DNA from: Chromera velia
Lineage: Eukaryota > Sar > Chromeraceae
Assembly: GCA_018398765.1 (NCBI GenBank)
Contig: JAHBMJ010005669.1
Coordinates: 2,742 to 28,311, forward strand
Direction: 5' to 3'
DNA length: 25,570 nucleotides
Shown: one piece after another, positions 1 through 14,900 of the stretch
How positions within the stretch are numbered: the stretch's first letter is position 1
Layout: each line of letters starts with the position of its first letter
Program-made: the position numbers and the translations under genes
Notes under the pieces: model-generated
What the model was told of the DNA's origin: nothing
Databases searched by the model: none
Seen by the model: the letters and a program-made list of their open reading frames with translations, nothing else

Positions 1-15
1 GGGGGGGGGGGGGGG
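1..15. repeat. Poly-G run at the left edge
   Basis: Fifteen G in a row open the window. Two other places where the sequence breaks (the single N at 1444 and the N block at 18034-18070) also sit beside G runs. This is therefore probably a sequencing or contig edge, not a biological end. Confidence 0.6.
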
Positions 16-158
16 ATCTTGGTTTGTGTGTGGGGCATTGGGTGAGAGAGGCGATCAAGTGACTCAGCAGGCGTGTCGGCTCCATTGCTGGATGCGCATC
101 TTCTGTTGCTTGCATTCCCTGACTCGCAATCTCCGTCTGTTTGCTTCTGGTTGTCTAA

Positions 159-4829
<4,671 letters not shown>

Positions 4830-5435
4830 TCTCTCTCAGGCTTCCTGTCTGACTGCCTGGAGGGTCGAGAGAAGGGAGAGAGGGCTGGAAGGGGATTTTT
4901 GTCTTCCTCGATTGTTCTTGCTTGCCTGGCTGCCTCGGTGGAGAGGGGTTCTGTTTGTTTCTTTGTCTTGTTGTCTCTTGACTGCACTAGTCGGTTTGTT
5001 GCCCTCAAGCTGGGCTTTTTCCCGGCCCCCCTTCTCGTCCCTTCGAGGTTCACAACAGATTTCCGAGAAAGAGGGGGGGAAGAGAGAGAAGTAAGAAGGG
5101 TACAAGAGAAAAGACGAGAGAGCCATGTAAGGTTCGAAGTTTCCCCGTGTACACATGCAGAGAGAAAAGAGGGAGGTAGAAGAAAATGGAAAAGCAGCAG
5201 ACATAGCGGCTTCACTGAGGAAGAATGACAGGGCCTGGCCACGGTGGCTGATTGGCGGACAGAGCGGGCTTGGGGTGGACTGTCCGGGCGTGAGCCTGCC
5301 TCTGCCTCCTTATTTCAAAAAATGTTTACAGCTGTGCGTGTTCGTGAGAGCTTATACTGAAGAGGGGATCGTCGTCTTTGTTGTCGAAAATTGCTTACCG
5401 GCCGCGGCTACAGGGGCCGCGGGTGGTTCTTAATT
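4830..5435. other. 3' flank of the synthase gene
   Basis: After the TGA at 4827-4829 the DNA is G/A- and C/T-rich, like the introns. It presumably holds the 3' untranslated region. I see no convincing poly(A) signal and no second gene. The open frame at 5155-5433 has no family likeness and no supporting splice structure. Confidence 0.5.
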
Positions 5436-7459
5436 TGACTCGATCTCAGTGCCAGTGCCCATTAATGCGCAGACTCCACTATTTTAGTTTAAATTTCTCT
5501 AGAAATTTCTCTTCCTTTGTACTGAAAAAATTTTTAGCTTACTAAGTAATTCCCTTTTACTTTTTAAAGACAGAGAAAAACCTGTTTATACTTGTTTATA
5601 ACAATTAGTTTAAGATTGTATTTAATTTGCTAGGTATTTTGGAAAACTTGGTATGTGAAACCACCTCCCTGACACTACTAGGCACTTGAAAGCAGAACCT
5701 TCAAGTTCTTTCGTATTTGCAGCACGGATGACCAAGTTCGTCCGCGCCTGCGGCGCTGCGCCGGCGCAACCGCTAGCATAACCGATCAAGTTATCTGCGA
5801 AGGCGGATACCGAGTCGTAGTAGCGTCGTAGCTATGCGGCGCCACGGCCTAGGCTGCAGCCCATCGTAGCCAATGCAGATTGATCAGAGGAAATAAAAGA
5901 AAGACTCGGATATCCACCCAGCAGTAATAGTGACCTCATACTGATTTCAGTATAAGACAAAAATTTATAAAACATAGTCCGTTCTTATGACACAGTCACA
6001 CAGTATCACACGTACAGATTTACAGTGTCACAGACTTTTAAGACATAGTCCACGCTCAGGCTTGCGATGCAGACTTTCAAAACATAGTCTGCGCCTGCAG
6101 CGCGGACTTTCAAGTCTATCCAGAGTGAAAAATTTTTCAAGTGGTTTGTAGTGTTGGTTGTAGTATCAGGGAGGTATATGGAGGTAAACAATCTGAAGGT
6201 ATATGAAACCTACTATGAAATTGTTTGAGATGCTTATAGTTCTACTTATGGCTAGTTATAGTTATAATATACTACTATCGTGACTGTGTCCTCTCTGATT
6301 TCCGTCTTCTGGAAATCAGTGAGGCCGAGTGGCAGACACTTACATCTCATAGGAGCAGGTGGAGGGCGTTAATTCAAGACGGGGTGAAAAAGGTAGAAAA
6401 AGGTAGAGGAGAGAGCAGCAGAAAAAAAAGAAAGGAAAAAGAAGGTGGGAAAGGGGCAGAGAGATGGAGATGCAAAGTGTGCGGCATGTGGATGAATGTT
6501 CTCCATGCGCACCCTCCACGGGCTTTGCATTCACACTAGCAAAGCACACAAAGACCTCGCCCCCAGACAGCCAGAACAGCTGAAGAAGATAGTCGCAGAA
6601 AAGAAAGGAAGCTGGGTTCAGGGCTGTTAGGTAAAGGAAATTCTTAGAAAGTACAAGCAGGGAAGAGGATGGCGTTATGAGGTGGCGTGGCATGGCTGGC
6701 AGTCAACATCACATGAAGCAGCCTCGCTCATGCGCAAGCACCCTTTGCCAGAAGTGGAAGAGTTCGAGAAGAAATACAGTTATTAAGCTAGTTTGCCAAA
6801 TGTTGCCGAGTGAGGGTTCATCTTTAATAATCTGCCTTAAATATCGTGACTTGCCGAACGCTAGACGCTTACTATGAGCCGATGACGATGGTATATGGTG
6901 ATGATGATGATGGTTATAATGTACTACTATCATCATAGTAGTATGTTAGACAATATATATGGATGAAACTAAATCAGAAACTAAAACCACTTACAGTTAC
7001 TTATCATAAAAGTTATATCAAAGTTCACTAGAAAGTTGATTAAACTGATCTCTATAGAAACCTTTAGAAACCATCAACCAGCCAGATACCGTGGCCGGCC
7101 AACGAAATTGTTGAACCAATTATAAAGTTCTTTCCTGCACGCTTCAGCGTTTCGTTGCTGCAAATCTTCTCTGTTCAATTCACAGCAGGAGGGGAACCGG
7201 AGGGCCCTTCCAGCTTAAGTGCCTTTTCGGGAGGGAGATCGCAGCGTTCTCTGGGTCTTTCAACTCGGAGAGCACAAACTAAGCGATCCTTTGGTGATTG
7301 ATTCTTTATATACAAACAAGATGCAAGTGCATGAGAGGAAAGGAAGAAAAGAAGGTTGAGAAAATAAGGGGTAAATTAATGGGGAGGGCCTCTTTGAAGT
7401 TGTTTTCCATCGTCAAAGGGTAGCCTTTGTCAAGGAGACAAACTTTTAGAAAGTTTTTA
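5436..7459. other. AT-rich intergenic DNA with degenerate repeats
   Basis: Composition drops sharply to AT-rich at about 5436. Within it are two ~41-bp near-tandem units at about 6029-6110 (each with CAGACTTTYAARACATAGTC). An imperfect inverted repeat pairs CTCCCTGACACTAC near 5665 with its near-complement near 6160. Small hairpins occur near 6298-6320 (TGATTTCC/GGAAATCA) and 6921-6942 (TACTACTA/TAGTAGTA). The first part could be a decayed non-autonomous element. No gene is supported. Confidence 0.45.
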
Positions 7460-7658
7460 CCCTGCCTCTCCCCTCTTTTCGTTGTTCTCCGAGTCCTACT
7501 CTACCGCCGCTTAAGAAATAAACCGCAGTAAAAGTGATCAATGAGCAGTGTTCCTAGATTCAGAACAGACGGGACGAACCGGAACCTTTTGACAGACTAG
7601 GCTAGATCCGCCCCTCATATACGGGGACGCGGCATGCATAACAAAAACCTCAATCACA
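7460..7658 (+). repeat. Dispersed ~198-bp repeat, copy 1
   Basis: This segment matches 24143-24341 over its whole length with eight substitutions by eye, all transitions, and no indel. It begins CCCTGCCTCTCC and ends CCTCAATCAC. No target duplication is visible around this copy, whereas copy 2 has a perfect one. It has no open frame of note and looks like a short non-autonomous mobile element of unknown class. Confidence 0.8.
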
Positions 7659-8108
7659 TTTGACTCGCGATCGATTATTTGAGCTTTCAATAGTTCATGA
7701 ACTTTTGGGGGCCACGGCATGCTCCCGGAGCATTTCATAGCATTTCAGTCTGTGCATGTTGCATGCTCTCCAATGTTGACCATGCAACTTGCGCGTATAT
7801 CCTGTGGTGTTGCTTTCCTATAAGTTTCCTTTCACAGCTTCTGCCCCCACTAAACTGAGTAAACTCCAAAGGGAACGCCTGTCTGTGCATCCCTTGAGAT
7901 TTCCAGCTAAGGCTTTGTGAAAGCACACAGTCATCTTCTCCAGTTGTGCTTCAACAACCACCCTTTGTGAAGACAGAAGATTCTTCTTGTGTGTCTTTAC
8001 TCAGACGTTGCGGCCTCTCTTTCTGCTCCTTGTCGCCTTGATCTCGGTCGCGGAGCCGAATAGCAAGCCCTCAGGTTCTTTGTCGCACCACAAGATTACT
8101 GTGGCAGG
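7659..8108 (+). other. Upstream region of the second gene
   Basis: Mixed-composition DNA lies between the dispersed repeat and the start codon at 8109. It presumably contains the promoter and 5' leader. I recognise no TATA box or other site. Confidence 0.4.
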
Positions 8109-11100
8109 ATGGAGGTAGTGGAGATTGAACACATGATTGAGGGGATGGGGTTGCTTCAAGACACTGAGGATCCTCGTGAGAAGAACGTCATCTTGAGCTT
8201 GAAGCAGGGGATGTCAAGCCCCGACCTCCAGAATCCGAGTCGACAGTTTCTGGCTGGCCGTCTGTCTTTCTTTTTGGAGAACATGCACCTTCTGTTCCCC
8301 TCTTCATCAGTTGTTGAGGCATCTGTGAAGCTTCTTCAGGACTTCGTGGACTCTGACCATGTGAGGCTCCGGATCGTTGCTCTTCTCTGCTTTCTGTTTT
8401 CGAAGGGCATCATCATGGAGGCGGAGAAGGATGCGGCTCTCCTCAACACAGCGATTCGAGCAACTCAACTGGGCAGAGATGGGGGAAGTGCCGTAGACCA
8501 ACAACAGAACAACAACAACAACAGCACCGTCGACGCGCTCCAGAAAGCAAGAGCTGCAATCTTGCGAGCGTCCTCTACCGCGAAGAAGTGCATGAGACTT
8601 CAGTTTTGCTCACAACCAGAGGCGACTGTGCAGGGTAAAGGAAGGGATAAGAAGGTTCAGGTGAAGCAGATGTTTCAGTCGCCTCCCCCTGTGATCCCTC
8701 TGCCTCCTGTAGACCACTGGCGGCTGAACGAATTGCACGAGGCTGGTGCACAGGCAGGCGTCGTGCTGGCATCCGGCTATGCCATTCCGGTGCGCGTGAC
8801 GGAAGATGACAAATTCGAGATGTTCGTTCCACTGAGCTGGAGCAAGTACAGGGAGTTTCCGCTGTTCCCGTGTGGAGAGTGGGTCGTGACAAACCGACAC
8901 TACGTACGTCTGTCTGCTGATGTCTGCCAAACATCCTGCCTTCCTTGCTTTCTTTCTTCCTTCTTACCCTTTCTCCTCCTTTCGTTCCTTTCTTCCCACC
9001 TTCGTTTCCTCTCCCGCCCCCTTTCTCACTGTTTCCTTCCTTCCTTCCTTCCTTCCTTCCTCCCTTGCTTCTGTTGTTCTTATTTTCCTTTCTGCCTTTC
9101 TTTTTGCGTTCATCCTTTCTCTTGTTCGTGTATGCCTTTCTGGCGGCACCAAACGATAAAGTAGAAGGGCAAAGGCAGGAAGGGCGACAGAAAGAAACGC
9201 AGAAAATGAAAAGAAACACCGTACGTCTTTTCTGTGTCGACTTACCCATACGTCCATTTTTCCCATGCAAGTTCAGAATCCTTTCGTGAGTGACGATCTT
9301 ATGCACTGGATGATCTCACGATGTCCCCTTCTCCCCCCCCCCTTCTGCTTCCTGCAGCAGACAGACCTCGATTCCCCCCTGTCGGATCTCTCGCCTCTCC
9401 GCTCGCACCTACAGGGACAGCACTCAGACAGGCTCAGGAGCTCTCTGATCCTTCTTCCTTCCAGAATCCTCAGCAGACGGCAGGCAGGTGTCTTCTCGGC
9501 AAGAGACAGGGAAGGGAGGGGGGCGACGACAGGGGATCCTCGAAGAAGCGGAGCATGTCTACGGGTGCTGCAGGGTCCCATGCTGCGGGGAGGTCATCGA
9601 GGAACGCTGCGGACTGTGAACGCAAGAAGAAGTTTGGGTGATGGGTACTTCATCGAGATCGACCTGAAGGAGAAAAAACAGGTCGGTCGCTCTTCGAGCA
9701 CGCAGCGTACGCTCCCTTCTCCTCACCCGATCGCAAGATCATCGAAAGTCCAACTTGACAGTCCCCTTTTCCCTAACATCTGGTCTACGGGTGTCGTTCT
9801 TTTTTCCCGTGCGTGCCCCGTGCGTTCGTGTGCGTGTGTGTATGTCTGAGAGTGGGGAGGAGGGGGGGGTTCTGCCCCCCAAACGAGGACTCCACCGACG
9901 ACACAACTCGACTCGAAGGCCAACTTGAAGCCGAACATCGTCGCCGTTTTGACCATACGTTTTCTGGCAAGTCAGTCCCCCTGCCTCTGAGTGACAGTCC
10001 AGCACACAGAGTCACAGCAACTCCCGCGTTTTTTCTCTCTCAATTTTCCCCATCAGACTGCTTCTTCCTCACATTTCTTTGTCTGGAAAAACGAAATGTG
10101 AGATGCTGAAAATTTCCTAAAAATTTCTCTCGAAACTGAGCGGGCTGGCTGGAATTCAATCTGACTGTGAGCGATACTGGTTGCTTGGTGCTTCACGGCT
10201 GAGCAAATGATCTTTTTGTCTAAAACGTGCCTTTGAAAGGCACCAAAATTTGGCATCCTTTCTTCACCAGCAATCTCTGCCCTGAATGTGCAGGAGGCTG
10301 CTGCTGCTGCTGCTGCTGCCAGACGATTGCAGAGAGGGGACAAATGGTGGTTTGTTATCCTTCGGTGAGTCCTTTTCCTTCGCTTTTGTTTTCTCCTCTA
10401 CTTTTTCTCTGTCCACAAGAAGCAGTGCTTGGTGACCTTAGCTCTTCTGATTGTTTGTCGGCTGAATCTGTGGACCGAAAGTGTGGTGCTTTCGTCGAGC
10501 TGTCGATCGGAATTAGTACCCGATCGATGCCTTTTTGAAGCAAGAGAAATATCGAGGCTTCTAAAAGTGGATGGCAGATTCCAATGAATTGGCACGCCGT
10601 CGCTCATCTCTTTGCCTTTCGTTATCCCCTAGAATGCATTTCATCATTACTGTCACAGGCATTGATTTCTTCCTGCAACCCAAAAGTAATTCCGGCAATA
10701 AATGTTTTCAGAAGAATATTCTGCCCAACCCGGGAAAACAGAATTGTTTTCCGGCGACCATTTTGGAAGGGGCCGCATCAAAATTGCCGAAATTATTTTT
10801 GCTGTGAAGAATCCTTGACCATGATGATAATGTTGAAATGCACATCATTAGCAGACGCACTCCTTGTGTTGCATGTTGAACTCATTCCTTGTGTCCCCGT
10901 GTGTCCCCTTCTGCTCTGCCTCTGTGCCTCCTGCCTGCATGCCTGTCTGCAGATCCGCAAACGGATCAGGACCCTCCTCCTCACTCTCGCTCGCTCTGAG
11001 TGTTCTGATCACCTTTCTCTTTCTCTGTCCCCTTCCCTTTCTGCGTCTGCCCTCGTTTAACGACCGATGCGCTTCCCCTGTGGTGCGTGCAGATGCCTCG

Positions 11101-11112
11101 ATGGATGGATAG
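8109..11112 (+). CDS. Hypothetical protein, five-exon model
   Basis: I do not recognise the family. Exon 1 (8109-8903, 265 codons) starts at an ATG in good context (CAGGATGG) and ends at GTACGT. It encodes a mainly helical first ~120 residues (for example VEASVKLLQDFVDSDHV), a poly-Asn stretch near residues 136-140, then a compact segment with PLPPVDHWRLNELHEAG and FPLFPCGEWVVTNRHY. Later exons are chosen by phase: 9358-9681 (strong C/T-rich acceptor, ends GDGYFIEIDLKEKKQ at GTCGGT), 10294-10364 (poly-Ala from a GCT run, then RRLQRGDKWWFVIL, donor GTGAGT), 10953-10999 and 11093-11112 (TAG). Together they give 418 codons. Exon 2 may start later or contain an 83-nt intron (9382-9464), and exons 4 and 5 are tentative. 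An alternative reads 8903 directly to 9465 and stops at 9641. Confidence 0.55.
9038..9064 (+). repeat. (TTCC)n run in intron 1 of the second gene
   Basis: About six TTCC units lie in a C/T-rich intron (8904 to about 9357). The long open frames on both strands here are repeat artefacts. Confidence 0.85.
10297..10320 (+). repeat. (GCT)n trinucleotide run encoding poly-Ala
   Basis: About eight GCT/GCC codons fall at the start of proposed exon 3 of the second gene and read as alanine in the phase-consistent frame. The other frames would give poly-Leu or poly-Cys. Confidence 0.75.
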
Positions 11113-11676
11113 GAACCGTCATCACTTTCTTCAGTGCATGTGTCGAAGCACTGGGAGGGTGCGCTACTGTGTTTTCATGCCTTTGGCGTGTCAAGAGGGG
11201 CAGCTGGCAAGTTTCCTGGATACTGATAGTACCAGGGGAATACTGAGGGGTCTTTTGATGCTTTCCTGGCCTGTGAGGTCTCGATGGTCGTTGTAAAAAT
11301 CCATGGTGCCGTTCAACGTCACGGTGGCGTGCACGAACTGGCCCTGACCGTTTGGACCCCTTTTTTGTTACTTCACATGGACGTGGCTGTCGACATTTGC
11401 GTTTTCAAGTGAGAATGGTGAAGAGTCATGCGCAGTGTCACCGTGACTGCTCTGACTAGCAGACGCATTGAGACCGCACTTTTTCCTCATTCTACGGGAC
11501 CGTCAGACGTGGTGCGAGTCTGCGTGGAAATGCATATACACGAGTTTTCTCCCTGTGCATTTTGTCAACAAAAACATATCACTTCTCAACCAAATCAAAC
11601 TTAACTTCAAATTTGATAATTTGCTTCTTAATTTGTACTAGTAAAACATATCTGGCCAAATATTCTGGGCTGCCGC
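11113..11676. other. Intergenic DNA between the second gene and the retrotransposon
   Basis: No gene is supported. The open frame at 11087-11296 starts inside the proposed last exon and lacks family features. Composition becomes AT-rich after about 11560, up to the LTR boundary at 11677. Confidence 0.5.
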
Positions 11677-11944
11677 TGAAGAGAACTAGAATGGTCCAGT
11701 CAAGGACATCAGTCTAGTCACTTACACGGTTCTCTATACAGGAATAATAATGCAAGATGTTTGTCCGGCTTCTGCTCTCATCGATCGAGAGTTGTTCCAT
11801 CGAATCACCCTGAGTATTTCACTAAGTAACTACACAACATGGATTGACGCATGCATTTTCTCCGTCTCCGTAATATCTCAAGCCGCGCCGCACCGATAGG
11901 CAACGCAGCAGCACGGGACCGGCCAAGTCGGGCCGACCAATGCA
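11677..11944 (-). repeat. 3' LTR (left-hand copy)
   Basis: 268 bp. Read in the element's sense it starts TGCATTGGTC and ends GTTCTCTTCA, giving TG..CA ends. It aligns with 17396-17663 without a gap. The polyprotein frame runs on into this LTR and stops only at 11805-11807. Confidence 0.92.
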
Positions 11945-14900
11945 CGCAGACAATCAGAGATGGGGTCGATGTGATAGAAGGAGAGGAGTGAGAAGTGAAA
12001 AAAGGGAGTAAAAGCTTAATGAATATTGGCTTTGTTAAGGGGTCAGCCACGTTGGAATGGGGAGGGACGAAAAAAAGGCGGATGGAAGCTTTATCTAGCG
12101 CATCACGGAGGAAAAGGGTATGCAGGACGAGTGTGCAGGGCGATTTTTCGATGATGCAGAGCTGAAGTGACTCTATGACGGATTGGAGGGCACACTCGGT
12201 CGGACGGGGCATCTCACTGGAAACCAGCTTCAGCAAGTCATTGGAGTCTACCCTCACTTCAGCCGTAACTCCCGCTTTCCAGACGCACCTCAAGACAGGC
12301 AAGAGGCACTCTAAGAAATCAACGAGATCATGAGCAGTGTAGAGTTCAGCTCGGGTGGAAGACCAGGCGACTCGCTTTTAGGAAAATGCCCGCCAGTGCA
12401 GGATGGCAGACTTCAAAGTGAAGAGCCACCCAGACTGTGGATGCGCATTTCCGGCAGACCCCAATGCGGCATCGCTCCATGACTTAGTGGAGAGGGGGGA
12501 TGATGTGGAAGGGACATCAGAGCGAGAGATACGGAGGATGCGGGAGGTGACGGTACGTCAGGCATAACGGAGAAGGGAAAGGAGATAATCAGCGTCGGCG
12601 TGAGTGGGAGTGGAGGAATGATGGCTGAGTTGATTGCACCCTTGTGATAAGTCGGGGCGAGTGTCTCGTACAACCCACGAAAGACACCCCAACCTTTTAC
12701 GAAAGGCTTTTCCTTCCTGGGCTGTCAAGAGACGGGGCGGTTTGGAGGGAAGCTCACGAGACGATGGGGGGAAGGGGAACAAATCAGGAGGGGGAGTGTG
12801 GATAGAAGAGGGAACGGAAGCAGAAGAATCTGCAGGATCCCCCATACCCTCAGGGAGGGGGAGAGACAGGAGGTACTCGGTTTGGTGGATGTGTACGGAG
12901 TCCCGTGACACATTGAAATCCACCCCTGCCCAGCGGAGGGTTCCATTCTTGGGTTTGGTGATCTTTATCTGGTAACCTCCTTTGGCTGCAATCTCGTGTG
13001 CTAGCTGAACTGCAAACCAACCAATGGGCAGGATGGCAAAGTCGTCAACAAATGTGGGAAGGATACCAAGGAGGCGGGAAGTGGGGGCCTCAGGCTTACC
13101 CGTCCATTTCTACCACATGCCTCGAACAGAAGAAGGCACCCACCCTGCTGCTGCGAGCGTCTTGTTGCGAGAGCAGTCCCATAAGTTTCCAGAATCACGG
13201 TTGAGGAGCCACAGGAACTTCCTATGGTCTGGGTGATCTTTCGGGAGATAGACATAAAAAAAATCGGAACGGAGAGCCGTGAGGTCGGCCACAACGATTT
13301 CACGGGGGTCAAAGTCGGAGTGAGCAAAGGCCATAGTAAGGGCAATGCGCATGGCAGACTGGGAAGCGGTAGCGCAGGACGTTGTGACTCCTTCATGGCA
13401 GTCAAAGAAAGGAGTGCCATCAGCAACGACTTGAGACTTGTACGTCCAAGAACCTTCCTCGACGCGCTTCTCGGTATCAACAAAATGGGTGGGCACAGCA
13501 GAGCGGCGGTGCTCGGCGTCTACTTCTGCAATCGGGACTCGCTTGTATGCATCATTGTCGGCGAGTGACTGCAACTCTGCGGCATGGGACTTAGCTTGCC
13601 CGTCAAGCTGTTCTACTGTGAGCCCCCGGCATGGGAGAGGAATGTAAGTTGTGGCAGCTTGGAATGCACTGGGCCCCACCTCAGTGTCCTCGTTCCATAA
13701 ATATACAACAGACGCACCTGCAACTGGAGTCGGGTGGGAGGGAGGAGGGAAGATGGCAACCACGGCTGCTAAAGAAGCAAGGGAATCGAAAGACAACCGA
13801 TCGGTGGGGAACACTATTTCTGGGCTGGCAAGGAGAACACTTCAATAAGTGTCACAGAGGTGGGAGGGGAGAGTCCCCTCAGCAGAGAGGACAATGTTTC
13901 GCTCAACAACCTCTTTTGGGACCAGAAAGCAAAGCTCGGGCCCACACCCAGAAGGTTTTTGCACACCGTATAAAAGTTTGGGGCAGCCCTTGAGAGGGCA
14001 CCATGCAGGCTGCATGCGTCGGCTTATAAGAGGCTACTTGCCGTTTGATCCCCATACCTGAACCTCAACCCGTTCTTCACCTTCAGGATCAATAGCACGG
14101 ACGCTACCAAGGAAACAGCGGCCTGTGTTCTCATCCCGCCAAAGAATGAGCTCATCTTTACCAAAATCAGTGATGTTAAACTTGGGAGAGGGCGGCTGGT
14201 TAGACGGACACTGTATGTTTGAAAACTGCTGCGGTTGTTGCTGCTCCGCCTGGTGAGGAGACCCAACGAATATGTCCGGGCGCTCAGAAAGGGAGTCCGA
14301 CAGCAATAGAACGATATAGACAGGGTCTAGGTGGGGGCTATCATTAAGACGGATGCATCTGCGATGCGACAGGATGGGCCGTCCAGAAGGAAGACGCAAT
14401 TGGAACACATGCTCACTTATGCGCTACAGAACAGTCGCAGAAGTGTAGAGGGGTGTAAGCTTGGCGCGGGGATGGTCAGAGTGATGGTAGAGGACGGACG
14501 AGCCAATGGGGAATGGGAACATCTCGGCAGAGGGGCGACGGGAGGTCTGAAGGAGGTCATGCAGGGCATCAATGGGAGGACTGGGTGGCTGGGCACCCCA
14601 GCGTTGCTCGAATGGGCTCTTGTGAGTGGACCCTTGAGGCTGACGATTGTATTTGGCTGTGGCAAGGGAAGTAAACTCCTTCTAATGCGAATCGTCAAGA
14701 CCTCGATCTCTGAGAATGCCCCGCAAAATCGTGAGCCACTCACGATGGGAACGCTCTGTTTTGCCGAGAGAGTGGTGGCTGCCTACAGGGGTCAAAGGGT
14801 TTGTGGCTTCCCGCTCAGCTAACCACTCACACCAATCACCTTGAAATTCGGGCCCGTGATCGGTCATCACCTCAGAGGTGAGGTCACCCTCCAGACTGCG

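Noticed and set aside
8575-9306. 243-residue minus-strand open frame
   Set aside because: It lies opposite exon 1 of the second gene and the C/T-rich intron, with low-complexity Lys/Gly/Arg content and no family features.
9465-9641. Alternative second exon of the 8109 gene ending at TGA 9641
   Set aside because: It is phase-compatible and remains possible. The frame ending GDGYFIEIDLKEKKQ at a GTCGGT donor was preferred because it links in phase to the KWWFVIL exon.
12634-13814. Plus-strand open frames across the retrotransposon
   Set aside because: They are shadows of the minus-strand polyprotein and have no motifs of their own.
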